This document shows positions 8,249 through 14,914 of a stretch of 22,580 nucleotides of DNA, piece by piece. Within the stretch, counting starts at the first letter, position 1. Each line of letters opens with the position of its first letter. The translations under genes and the position numbers were made by a program. Origin of the DNA: JBAWAP01 sp049589355 (GTDB lineage Bacteria > Chloroflexota > Anaerolineae > VGOG01). Where the stretch lies: contig JBAWAP010000104.1 of the NCBI GenBank assembly GCA_049589355.1, forward strand, positions 1 through 22,580, written 5' to 3'. The notes below the pieces were generated by a model. That model did no database searches and was not told where the DNA came from. It saw only the letters and a list, made by a program, of their open reading frames with translations.

Positions 8249-8497
8249 GTGGCCAAGAAGGGCAAGAGATCAGAAAAGGCCAAAAAAAATGTTGTCGAAG
8301 TCAGGGGTACGGTGATGGAAGCCTTGCCAAACGCCATGTTTCGTGTCCAGTTAGAAACTGGACACGAGGTTTTGGCCCACATCTCGGGCAAGATGAGGAT
8401 GTATTATATCCGAATCCTGTTAGGCGATACGGTGCTAGTAGAGCTATCACCCTATGATCTGACCCGCGGCCGCATCGTTTATCGTTACAAGAAGTGA
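8249..8497 (+). CDS. infA: Translation initiation factor IF-1
   Basis: An 82-residue protein covering the whole IF-1 S1-type OB fold: RGTVMEALPNAMFRVQLE, then HISGKMRMYYIRILLGD, then VELSPYDLTRGRIVYR. These match the family's most conserved stretches. It binds the 30S A site during initiation. The N-terminus (AKKGKRSEKAKKN) is a basic extension of about 10 residues relative to the usual 71-72. The start is GTG 8249, with AAGGAGGA at 8233-8240. An ORF starting at 8186 would translate the upstream octamer repeat and is not needed. Its location next to ftsK rather than a ribosomal protein operon is unusual but not unheard of. Confidence 0.95.
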   Translation: MAKKGKRSEKAKKNVVEVRGTVMEALPNAMFRVQLETGHEVLAHISGKMRMYYIRILLGDTVLVELSPYDLTRGRIVYRYKK

Positions 8498-8503
8498 GGG
8501 GAA

Positions 8504-9274
8504 ATGATCTACGTCGGCACTAGTGGCTACAGCTACGATGACTGGGTAGGCCCTTACTATCCGTCGGATCTACCCAAGAAGGAATGGCTATCCTTCTATG
8601 CTCAGGAGTTCCAAACCAGCGAGATCAACTTCACCTACTATCGGGTCCCCAGCCCTTGGACGCTGGAGGGGATGGAGAAAAAGACACCTGAGGGCTTTAT
8701 CTTCACCGTCAAGGCAACCCAGCAGATGACCCACGAGCGGGAGGACAACAAGAAGGTCTTCGCCGAGTTCTGTGCGGCGTTAAGGCCCCTTTTGGAGGCG
8801 GACAAATTCGGCTGTGTCCTGGCCCAATTTCCCTACTCCTTCCACAATAACGAGGAGAGCCGGGAGTATCTGCGTGTTTTCCGCGAGCGGATGGGTGAGT
8901 TGCCCGTGGTGGTGGAGTTCCGCAACAGGGAATGGGTCTCGCCGGAAATCTTCGATCTGCTGCGCGAGTTGAATCTGGGCTTCTGCTGTGTGGACCAGCC
9001 GCATCTCAAAGGCTTGATCCCCCCCATCGCTGAGGTCACCGGCCCGGTGGCCTACGTGCGTTTTCATGGCCGCAACGCCGCCAAGTGGTGGCAGCACGAG
9101 GAGTCCTGGGAGCGCTACGATTACACCTACACCACCGAGGAGCTCTACGAGTGGGTCCCCAAGATCCAAAGCCTGGACGAGCAAGCAGAGAAAACCTTCG
9201 CCTTCGCCAACAACCACTGGCAGGGCCAGGCCGTAGACACCGCGCGCCAGCTCAAGCTGTTGCTGGGTGGGTGA
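8504..9274 (+). CDS. DUF72 family protein (TIM-barrel, YecE-like)
   Basis: A 256-residue protein that is full length for the DUF72 family. It begins MIYVGTSGYSYDDWVG-x-YYP and carries the family's E-I-N-F-T-Y-Y-R, V-E-F-R-N-x-E-W and Y-V-R-F-H-G-R segments. It ends in the typical F-A-F-A-N-N-H-W-Q-G-Q-A stretch with a final Q-L-K-L-L-L. The biochemical function of DUF72 is not established. It starts 6 bases after the IF-1 stop codon and so is likely co-transcribed. Its last 70 bases and the following 40 are duplicated at 9895-10007. Confidence 0.92.
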   Translation: MIYVGTSGYSYDDWVGPYYPSDLPKKEWLSFYAQEFQTSEINFTYYRVPSPWTLEGMEKKTPEGFIFTVKATQQMTHEREDNKKVFAEFCAALRPLLEADKFGCVLAQFPYSFHNNEESREYLRVFRERMGELPVVVEFRNREWVSPEIFDLLRELNLGFCCVDQPHLKGLIPPIAEVTGPVAYVRFHGRNAAKWWQHEESWERYDYTYTTEELYEWVPKIQSLDEQAEKTFAFANNHWQGQAVDTARQLKLLLGG

Positions 9275-9312
9275 GATACACGCCTGAGCGGATGAGAAGC
9301 CTCCCGTCTATT
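9201..9312 (+). repeat. Direct repeat copy 1: end of the DUF72 gene plus 3' flank
   Basis: This segment, from CCTTCGCCAACAACC through GAGAAGCCTC and a few bases beyond, recurs at 9895-10007 in the same orientation, at roughly 85-90 percent identity by eye. The 580 bases between the copies hold the toxin-antitoxin pair. Confidence 0.9.
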
Positions 9313-9344
9313 TGGAAGATGGGACCTATGCTAAGGAGATCACG

Positions 9345-9554
9345 ATGAATATTACAGCAGTTGACGAAGCCAGACTGAAAGACGTAGTCAAGACAGCCGT
9401 CTTGGAAGTCTTCGAGGAAAGGCGAGACTGGCTGGCCGACTTGCTCAGCGAAGCATTATTGGATATTGGCTTAGGGTACGCGATCCAAGAAGGTGAGCAA
9501 ACACCAACAGTCAGCCGTGAAGAAGTATTCCAAGTGCTTGAAGCTGGCTCATGA
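9345..9554 (+). CDS. Probable antitoxin of a RelE-type module
   Basis: A 69-residue acidic protein (MNITAVDEARLKDVVKTAVL...). ATG 9345 follows AAGGAG (9334-9339). The composition, with a helical N-terminus, R-R-D-W-L-A-D-L-L and a C-terminal SREEVFQVLE, resembles short antitoxins of the type found with RelE/ParE toxins. The fold class (such as Phd/YefM or a ribbon-helix-helix) is not clear. The stop overlaps the toxin start by four bases (ATGA 9551-9554), the usual arrangement for a coupled type II pair. In such pairs the antitoxin normally represses its own promoter; none is evident here. Confidence 0.75.
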   Translation: MNITAVDEARLKDVVKTAVLEVFEERRDWLADLLSEALLDIGLGYAIQEGEQTPTVSREEVFQVLEAGS

Positions 9555-9817
9555 ACACGCAGTTCAAAGAGAGTTTCACAAAAGACCTTCGCAAGATCAA
9601 AGACAAAGATTTGCTCCATCGTGCCAAAGCAGTCATTGAGACCGTCGAGCAGGCACAGAGTCTGGGTCAGATACCCAACCTCGAACGACTAAAAGGCTGG
9701 AGCAAGTATTACCGCATAAGAGTTGGTGACTATCGGGTTGGTCTCGCCGTAGAAGGGGATGTAGTGACCTTTGTTCGATTCCTGCACCGAAAGGACATCT
9801 ACAGGTATTTCCCATAG
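9551..9817 (+). CDS. RelE/ParE superfamily toxin (mRNA interferase)
   Basis: An 88-residue protein with the RelE/ParE fold pattern: an N-terminal F-x-K-D-L-R-K-I helix, a second helix, then the L-K-G-W-S-K-Y-Y-R-I-R-V-G-D-Y-R-V core and a final V-x-F-V-R-F-L-H-R-K-D-I-Y-R-Y-F-P. The RIRVGDYR segment and the late H-R-K-D-x-Y match ribosome-dependent mRNA endonucleases of the RelE group; gyrase-poisoning ParE cannot be excluded. It overlaps the antitoxin by four bases. The pair is flanked by direct repeats of the DUF72 3' end, which suggests it arrived or was moved as a unit. Confidence 0.88.
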   Translation: MNTQFKESFTKDLRKIKDKDLLHRAKAVIETVEQAQSLGQIPNLERLKGWSKYYRIRVGDYRVGLAVEGDVVTFVRFLHRKDIYRYFP

Positions 9818-9894
9818 GGATGCTGATGTCCAGCCTTAAGCAGTGTGTTTGCTCATCCGCTTTCTATCCATTGCCGCTTTCCAGGCAGAGGCGG

Positions 9895-10007
9895 CCTTCG
9901 CCAACAACCACTGGCAGGGCCAGGCCGTGGAAAACCGCGCGCCAGCTCAAGCTGTTGCTGGGTGGATAGGATACATGCCTGGGCGGGTGAGAAGCCTCTT
10001 GTCCATT
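9895..10007 (+). repeat. Direct repeat copy 2: orphan fragment of the DUF72 gene tail
   Basis: The same ~112 bases as 9201-9312, with a few substitutions and a one-base insertion that breaks the reading frame (CCGTGGAAAACCGCGC against CCGTAGACACCGCGC). It is a non-coding relic. The stretch 9818-10167 contains this repeat, two small hairpin motifs and nothing else I can identify. Confidence 0.9.
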
Positions 10008-10099
10008 GACAGCCTCAGAAATCCAATGGGAGAGAAACACTCTCCCCTGGATTCCCGACACAAGTATTGCGGGAAGCACGGTAAAATGGTGGTGATTCC

Positions 10100-10115
10100 C
10101 GACACTTTTGTGTCG
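10100..10115. repeat. Small hairpin CGACAC-TTTT-GTGTCG
   Basis: A 6-bp stem with a TTTT loop lies 52 bases before the membrane-protein start. The 5' part, ATTCCCGACAC, also occurs about 60 bases upstream near 10050, so the two form a short local direct repeat. Its function is unknown; no T-run follows. Confidence 0.5.
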
Positions 10116-10167
10116 TGAAACGTAAGTTATACGCCATCCCATGACTTACGAAGAGGAGAACCATGCC

Positions 10168-10644
10168 ATGTCTATGTCTGTAGAAAAACTACCCACAGAA
10201 AAACAAGTAGAAGTCCTAATCAAATTCTGCGAAGAGGAGTGGGCTCAAAGAAGACAGTCTGAAAATCAGCGGGCGACTATCACAAATTTCGTTCTCACTA
10301 TTGCGTCAGCAGTGCTTGTCATCATTGTGCAGAAGGGGCTGAACGCTGATTCTCTTCCTCTTGCTATTCTACTTATTCCTCTTGGCCTCTACGGCGCACT
10401 GACCTCAGCGAAACTCTACGAACGTGGAGAATTCCACATCAATATAACCAAGTTCTGGCGCAAACAGATTGCTGAACTCTGTCCAGATGTTCAACTCTTG
10501 CAACTTAGGGAGATGGCCAAGTCCGACCATGCGGCTAAGTTTCGAGTATTGACAAAAGTCCGCTTGCACGACCTCTGGCTCGGTTTACACATCGGAATTG
10601 TGCTAGTTGGGGTGGTTCTCACATTAGCCATCATTCTTCGGTGA
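10168..10644 (+). CDS. Small three-helix membrane protein, unknown function
   Basis: A 158-residue protein with a soluble charged N-terminus (about 1-35). Two close hydrophobic helices (about 38-56 and 62-80) precede a soluble segment containing KLYERGEFH, and a C-terminal helix lies at about 134-157. I chose ATG 10168 because AGAGGAGAA lies about 9 bases upstream; ATG 10141 would place that site inside the gene. The organisation recalls small 2TM effector-type proteins such as SLATT, but no diagnostic motif is visible, so no function is assigned. Its AT-richer codon use differs from the housekeeping genes. It is bounded by GTTATAC (10126-10132) upstream and an attC-like element downstream, as in a single-gene cassette. 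Confidence 0.7.
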   Translation: MSMSVEKLPTEKQVEVLIKFCEEEWAQRRQSENQRATITNFVLTIASAVLVIIVQKGLNADSLPLAILLIPLGLYGALTSAKLYERGEFHINITKFWRKQIAELCPDVQLLQLREMAKSDHAAKFRVLTKVRLHDLWLGLHIGIVLVGVVLTLAIILR

Positions 10645-10655
10645 TTTCAGACGGC

Positions 10656-10737
10656 GCATAACACACGCCTCACGCCATTGGCGGATGGGAAGTGGATTTT
10701 CCAAAGAGGCGTAGCAATTCCGCCAACGGTGTTAGGC
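10656..10737 (+). other. attC-like recombination site (candidate)
   Basis: GCATAACAC (10656-10664) and GTGTTAGGC (10729-10737) are imperfect inverted repeats (8 of 9). They end in GTTAGGC, which fits the integron core-site consensus GTTRRRY. The internal TTGGCGGA (10678-10685) pairs with TCCGCCAA (10719-10726). ACGCCTC just inside the left end resembles the start of Vibrio-type attC sites. The distances between inner and outer arms are unequal (13 and 2 bases), and the left core (GCATAAC) deviates from RYYYAAC at one position. No integrase is in the window, so this would be an isolated or decayed cassette end. Confidence 0.35.
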
Positions 10738-10741
10738 TACA

Positions 10742-10877
10742 GCGTTTGCGCGGTGGCGCGAATCGGATGGCGTTCATGGACGGCGGGCAACTCATCGAGG
10801 AAGGCACGCCTGACCAGATTTTCAACAAGCCGCAACACGACCGCACCAAGTTGTTCCTGTCGCAGATATTGCATTAG
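10742..10877 (+). pseudogene. 3' remnant of an amino-acid ABC transporter ATPase gene
   Basis: The frame ending at TAG 10875-10877 encodes ANRMAFMDGGQLIEEGTP, then DQIFNKPQHDRTKLFLSQIL. This is the C-terminal signature of polar amino-acid ABC transporter ATP-binding proteins (GlnQ-like). Just upstream, TTTGCGCGG matches the expected codons for F-A-R before the frame is lost. The Walker A, signature and Walker B parts (about 200 residues) are missing, so this is a relic. The break point lies immediately after the attC-like site. With that site it accounts for most of the gene-free stretch 10645-10956. Confidence 0.75.
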
Positions 10878-10889
10878 AGGCGCGGGTGG

Positions 10890-10917
10890 GATACCCGCAA
10901 TGCCCATTGTGGGTATC
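10890..10917 (+). terminator. Hairpin with terminator-like tail before the ATPase gene
   Basis: GATACCCGCAAT (10890-10901) pairs with ATTGTGGGTATC (10906-10917) with one G-U pair and a GCCC loop. A T-rich stretch (TATTTGGTTT) follows. It would insulate the next gene from upstream transcription. Confidence 0.5.
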
Positions 10918-10956
10918 TATTTGGTTTGTCACCCTTTTTGACTGAGGAGTCCAGCA

Positions 10957-12747
10957 ATGGCTATGATCCGAAAGCTAACACTAAAAAGTTTCAAGGGATT
11001 CAGCAACTTCGAAATCGAGTTTGGTAACTTCACGGTGCTAGTGGGAGAGAACGGCGCTGGAAAGACGACAATCCTGGAAGCCCTTTACATGGCCCAACTG
11101 GCTTTCCGCAGGGTCTTTGGGAGCAAGGATCAGCCACAACTTGATTCGCCCCAGTGGCATTTCAATTTCGGGGAGGTTCTCCGTTTCGGTATTTCGCAAG
11201 CGAAGGCTGAAGACCTTTGGTTTCATCGCCAACTGGACCAACCTCTCGAGTTAATAGTAGATTACGACGTTGGGCTTTCCTGTTGTGTAAAGTCCTCGCG
11301 TGTGGACATGCTGGGAACAGACCTGTTCGATACAACGGCGGGGAGAGTGCTATCAGGCTCACTTACTGAAGCAGAGATCAGGGAAAAGGTCAAGTCGATC
11401 TACGGGCTGGTCCCTGAGTTACTTCGCCCAATTGGGGCACTCCAGGCTCCTGAGAGGCATATGGACTTTAACAACCTGGAAAGTCAGAGAGCCCAAGGTC
11501 ATCTAGCAAATGTTTGGCGCAACTTCGTCTTTTGGCAATATGATTCCGACAAGTCGGGTTTCCGAAATGCCATGGCGAAACTGAAAGATAATTTGCCTTG
11601 GGCGGAAGTTCTTGAGCCTGCCCTTTCACGGATTGACGACACTGTCCAGATACTTTTTAAGCATGACGAGGAAGTCTATGACATCGCTAGTGGTGGCGGT
11701 GGACTGAGTACGCTACTTTCGGTCAGTCTGGTGAGTGAATTGGGTGGGGCCAAGCTGATTCTTATTGATGAACCCGACGCACATTTACACTCGTCGCTTC
11801 AGTCCCAAGTAGCAAAGTCGCTGCACGACTTGGCTCAAGGAGGACAACAGATAGTCCTCGCCACCCACGCGCCAGACTTCATTGATGCAGTTCCGGTTGA
11901 GTGCATTCGCTGGGTTGATCGCCGAGACTCGGCAGGAAGACTTCCAACCTCCGCGACGCGTCTGTTGGAGCGCCTCGGCGCACTGACCAAAGCCCAAGCA
12001 TTGCAACTCAGAAATGTCAAGGTAATCCTCTGGCTCGAAGGAGAATCAGACCTTGAAATTTTGAGAAGGCTCGCAGCCAAGGTGCACAAGGAGGCTATTT
12101 TCTCAAGTTCACTGCTTGAGCCGGCCTTCAATTTCAAAGAGGGTGACGAAGACAAGGTTGGAGGATATCAGCGATTGCTTTCTGCATACTTGGCTGGCGA
12201 CGTGCGGATCGTGGCTGTGCGCGACGCAGACTACACGCGGCTCATCGAAGACGTGCCGCGAAAACTCCGTGAGAAACAAGATAGGGGTGCGAGAGTGTTT
12301 GTACTGGCGCGGAAAGAGATTGAAAACTACTTGCTCGACCCGACAGCTATTTCACAGGCATACCAGGCAAAGATCACAGCAGACGGCGCAAAGTCTCAGA
12401 AGATTCCAAGCCCTGAAGATGTACGCAATGCAGTTAGGCAGTGGGCAAATAGCCCTTTGGTACATGATGCCCTCAAGCACAAGTTTATTCCTCAGGCTGA
12501 AAAGGGACCATCAAAAGGGTTGGCACCTGAGACTAAACATGCCGAGGCCGAGAAAAGATTCGAGACACTCTTTGAAGACGAAGAATGGCTCTGTGAGAGC
12601 GTATCAGGCAAAGACGCATTGCGATCTCTGAACGAAGCTTTCCGGAACACAACGGGTATTGAGTTATCCGCCTTGGATATTTGTGAGTATGTGAGCGTGC
12701 CCGCTGACATTCTTCGCATTCTTGAGGCAATCGAAGAAATCCTTTGA
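10957..12747 (+). CDS. Fused AAA/ABC-type ATPase and TOPRIM (DUF4435-like) protein, candidate defence nuclease
   Basis: A 596-residue protein. Its N-terminal half is an SMC/OLD-type ATPase: a family-typical start, Walker A GENGAGKT (30-37), a glycine-rich signature (SGGGGLSTLLS), Walker B LILIDEPDAHLH with D271-E272, and the H-loop ATHAPDF (H304). The C-terminal half is TOPRIM-like, with acidic E361 (LEGESD), D423-x-D425 (VRDAD) and K-E-I-E-N-Y-L-L (E456), as in DUF4435 proteins. Such pairings occur in anti-phage systems (OLD, Gabija GajA, PARIS), where the ATPase senses infection and the TOPRIM part cuts nucleic acid; which one this resembles most cannot be decided here. GAGGAG (10944-10949) precedes ATG 10957. 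AT-richer composition and its place in an island suggest horizontal acquisition. Confidence 0.85.
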   Translation: MAMIRKLTLKSFKGFSNFEIEFGNFTVLVGENGAGKTTILEALYMAQLAFRRVFGSKDQPQLDSPQWHFNFGEVLRFGISQAKAEDLWFHRQLDQPLELIVDYDVGLSCCVKSSRVDMLGTDLFDTTAGRVLSGSLTEAEIREKVKSIYGLVPELLRPIGALQAPERHMDFNNLESQRAQGHLANVWRNFVFWQYDSDKSGFRNAMAKLKDNLPWAEVLEPALSRIDDTVQILFKHDEEVYDIASGGGGLSTLLSVSLVSELGGAKLILIDEPDAHLHSSLQSQVAKSLHDLAQGGQQIVLATHAPDFIDAVPVECIRWVDRRDSAGRLPTSATRLLERLGALTKAQALQLRNVKVILWLEGESDLEILRRLAAKVHKEAIFSSSLLEPAFNFKEGDEDKVGGYQRLLSAYLAGDVRIVAVRDADYTRLIEDVPRKLREKQDRGARVFVLARKEIENYLLDPTAISQAYQAKITADGAKSQKIPSPEDVRNAVRQWANSPLVHDALKHKFIPQAEKGPSKGLAPETKHAEAEKRFETLFEDEEWLCESVSGKDALRSLNEAFRNTTGIELSALDICEYVSVPADILRILEAIEEIL

Positions 12748-13386
12748 ACACACCCGCGCCCCGGCGTGCCCAGATAAACTTCAATCAACTTACTGGTGCA
12801 AGACCAGTCGAGGTAACGTCCAAGCGGCCTTGTAATGACCATCCTGTCTAGGGGTGACCCGAACACAGAAACGATGTCATCACAACTCAGCAGTCCATAA
12901 CATAAAGTGAACCCTTCGGCAAGCTCAGGGCAAGGCTTGCCGCATCGTCAGTGTGTACTCACGCAAGTGGGCCAAGAGGGAGCCGAGCCTGGCGTAAGGA
13001 GGCGAAGGCCAGGGAAGACACGGTGAGAACTTGGAAGGGCGAACCTGCTCTCTACTCTACACCACCCCACCGTGCCCGCTTTTTGGCACGTTGGTTGGCT
13101 CAAGTGAACGTACTGTCATCCCGGAAGTAGCGTGGGGAGTGGTCAGCCAGCATGAGCGTTGCGGTCATACCCATCACGCTCCAACACTTGCGGGACAGGC
13201 GATGCGGACGGAGCACGTAAAGCGGTGAGAAGGAGAAGTACCCGTTAGCTGAAAGACCTGATCTGCTCTCACATCGCATTGGATCAATGCAGGTGGCCCG
13301 AAGGCAAGCCTGTCCACAGAAACGACAGTTGATCAAGGGGTACGCTCATGAGGCGTGCCTCCCTCGTAATCGAATGGAGGAAACTT
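12748..13386 (+). ncRNA. Large structured-RNA-like region, possibly HEARO/omega-RNA (candidate)
   Basis: This stretch has no convincing ORF but many hairpins: CGGCAAGC/GCTTGCCG (12917-12942), CCTGGC/GCCAGG (12988-13013), CGTGCC/GGCACG (13071-13090) and GAGCGT/ACGCTC (13154-13181). The sequence CACAGAAACGA occurs near both ends (12864-12874 and 13315-13325). Phrases such as AGTCCATAACATAAAGTGAA and CCTTCGGCAAGC give the impression of a conserved structured RNA. HEARO/omega RNAs, which accompany IscB nucleases and also occur without them in Chloroflexota, are the best guess, and an ORF-less intron is an alternative. I see no IscB gene and no group II domain V hairpin. The strand is assumed from the neighbours. 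Confidence 0.35.
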
Positions 13387-13806
13387 ATGTCCTTATCAAC
13401 CCATGTTCGTCTCGGACTGCTCATCTCGTTGAGCATTTGGCTCCTGAACGCGTGTGCGCCAACCCAACCGCCTGCTTCCGCACCGACCCAGCCGTCTGTA
13501 GTTGTCCAACCCACCGAAGTGCCAGCTTACCTCGAATGTGATCCACAAGAACTGCCTTTCCCCTTGCCGCCCGATGCTAAGGATTGCCAGCACCTGGACA
13601 TCATCACCAATTTTCGGACCAACCTGTCGCCAGAGCAGGTGGTCAAGTTCTACGGGGATTATCTGGAGAAGAATGGTTGGACGCGCCAGGATGACGGGTC
13701 GTTACCGGGAATAGGTGCATGGGTCACAGGATCAAAACGGCTCAATGTCCTAACGGTCGTGGAGAAGAATATGACCAGCGTGCAAATCCAGGTCACGCCG
13801 AAGTAG
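13387..13806 (+). CDS. Small predicted lipoprotein
   Basis: A 139-residue protein. ATG 13387 is preceded by GGAGG (13376-13380). The signal peptide ends in lipobox L-L-N-A-C, followed by a Pro/Thr/Ser-rich tether (PTQPPASAPTQPSVVVQPTE). A compact domain follows in which N-L-S-P-E-Q-V-V-K-F-Y-x-x-Y-L-E-K-N-G-W resembles the repeat seen in small Chloroflexota lipoproteins with a helix that ends in N-G-W. A C-terminal beta pattern (LNVLTVVEKN, VQIQVTPK) completes it. It is probably anchored outside the membrane; its function is unknown. Upstream is the structured-RNA-like region, with no clear promoter. Confidence 0.75.
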   Translation: MSLSTHVRLGLLISLSIWLLNACAPTQPPASAPTQPSVVVQPTEVPAYLECDPQELPFPLPPDAKDCQHLDIITNFRTNLSPEQVVKFYGDYLEKNGWTRQDDGSLPGIGAWVTGSKRLNVLTVVEKNMTSVQIQVTPK

Positions 13807-13930
13807 GGGCGACCGTGGCGATGTTCGGCACGTAGAGTGCAGATTGCAGGGAGAGATTGATGCCCTGTATCCAGAAGCTGAGAGCCAGATTATCGAAAGT
13901 GAATGACACCGGAATCAGGATTAGTTGCAA

Positions 13931-14008
13931 ACTACACTTTTCAAAGTGTAGTACCCCAAAAGCAAGAGAGTCTGCGGTTCATGCGGATACCACACATTGA
14001 AATGTGTG
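13931..14008. repeat. Pair of short palindromes
   Basis: ACTACACTTT-TC-AAAGTGTAGT (13931-13952) and CACACATT-GA-AATGTGTG (13991-14008) are both near-perfect hairpins with tiny loops, 38 bases apart, in the gap before the DUF433 gene. Their matching design suggests a dispersed palindromic element or operator-like sites rather than a terminator, since no T-run follows. Confidence 0.6.
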
Positions 14009-14043
14009 AATTGAGGGTGTGATCACTTGAAAGAAGGATAACT

Positions 14044-14337
14044 ATGGCAAAACTAGGAACCGCGAAACGACCAGCCGTAGCTCGCGTTCAGACCATGGAG
14101 AGAGCTGAGGGAATATGGGAAAAACTGATCGAAATCAATCCCAGGATCAAAGGCGGCAAACCGGTCATCAAAGGGACGCGAGTCCCGGTGGAGGTGATCG
14201 TGGGTGCACTGGCTGGGGGTGCCAGTTGGGAAGAAGTGGGCGAAGCCTACGAGGTCACCTTGGAGCAGGTGAGAGCTTGCCTGGCCTTTGCCGCCCAAAT
14301 GCTGGCTGAGGAGACGTTCGTTGCGGTTCCTGCTTGA
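14044..14337 (+). CDS. DUF433 domain protein, antitoxin-like
   Basis: A 97-residue protein. From about residue 26 it is a standard DUF433 domain: INPRIKGGKPVIKGTRVPV, then V-I-V-G-A-L-A-G-G-A-S-W-E-E-V-G-E-A-Y and a helix ending V-R-A-C-L-A-F-A. The fold is a small helix-turn-helix. The gene normally precedes a DUF5615 PIN-like toxin, and together they form VapBC-like pairs. Here the toxin start overlaps its 3' end but is cut short, so this is an orphan antitoxin. The N-terminal 25 residues are extra compared with typical 75-80-residue members, so an internal start is possible. AAGGA precedes ATG 14044. Confidence 0.88.
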   Translation: MAKLGTAKRPAVARVQTMERAEGIWEKLIEINPRIKGGKPVIKGTRVPVEVIVGALAGGASWEEVGEAYEVTLEQVRACLAFAAQMLAEETFVAVPA

Positions 14338-14350
14338 CGAGTGTATGCCG
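14321..14350 (+). pseudogene. Severed start of a DUF5615 (PIN-like) toxin gene
   Basis: From TTG 14321, overlapping the antitoxin's last codons in another frame, the sequence encodes LRFLLDECMP, the hallmark N-terminus of DUF5615 proteins, including their first acidic pair. After about ten codons the similarity stops and the DNA turns into a fragment of a membrane signalling protein. The toxin is therefore truncated to a stub and cannot be functional. Confidence 0.7.
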
Positions 14351-14364
14351 ATATACATCCGCAC

Positions 14365-14904
14365 CTTGCTTCTCCCTGATCTATTTCACTGTCCCCATGG
14401 TACGCCTCGCCATTCAGCGGTTGGCCTACGCCTGGGGTGCCCTGGGCGTTATCCTCGTCCTGGCGTTGATGGCTTACACCTATCGGCGGACACAGTCAGC
14501 CCCCGTCCGTCGGCAGGCCAAAGTGATCCTGGGGGCCAGCGCCATCGCCTTCGTCCCCGGCGGGATCTGGGGGGGGTGTTTCCACTTGGTACCCCGTCGT
14601 CGGCGTGCAGGTGATAACTCCTTTCTTCATCCTCTTCCCTGCATCCATCGCCTACGCCATCGTCAAGTACAGGTTCTTCCGGCTGGAGCGACTCATCAGC
14701 CAGGGCATGGTCTACTCCTCCCTCACCGCCCTCCTGGCCCTGCTCTACTTCGCCTTCCTGACCGTCACGCGAAGCGCTTCTGAGAGGCTCCTGGGCCAGC
14801 AGCCTCAGGGCTTGATCGAGGGGATCAATGAAGAGGTGACTGCCTTCATTGGTGGAGAGCCTCAGTTCGACGATTTCACCCTGGTAGTGCTAAAGTGCCT
14901 TTAG
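14365..14904 (+). pseudogene. Remnant of a membrane sensor-SpoIIE/RsbU-type phosphatase
   Basis: Two frames encode pieces of one protein. Up to 14568 the frame gives membrane helices (LAYAWGALGVILVLALMAYT). After a run of eight G (14569-14576) the other frame continues with V-S-T-W-Y-P-V-V-G-V and ITPFFILFPASIAYAIVKYR. Reading seven G joins them. After L-L-G-Q-Q the text jumps to E-E-V-T-A-F-I-G-G-E-P-Q-F-D-D-F-T-L-V-V-L-K, the C-terminal end of PP2C/SpoIIE phosphatases with the metal-binding D-D. The GAF and most of the phosphatase domain (about 300 residues) are absent. The 5' end is also lost, fused to the DUF5615 stub. RsbU-type phosphatases activate the STAS antagonist encoded downstream; this copy is dead. 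Confidence 0.75.
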
Positions 14905-14914
14905 AGGAGAGACA

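Noticed and set aside
12748..13386. Group II intron with a reverse transcriptase
   Set aside because: No reverse transcriptase ORF and no recognisable domain V hairpin; an ORF-less relic is only kept as an alternative for the structured-RNA call.
13861..13907. Short open stretch (DALYPEAESQIIESE) as a gene remnant
   Set aside because: Only about 20 codons with no start or family signature; too weak to annotate.
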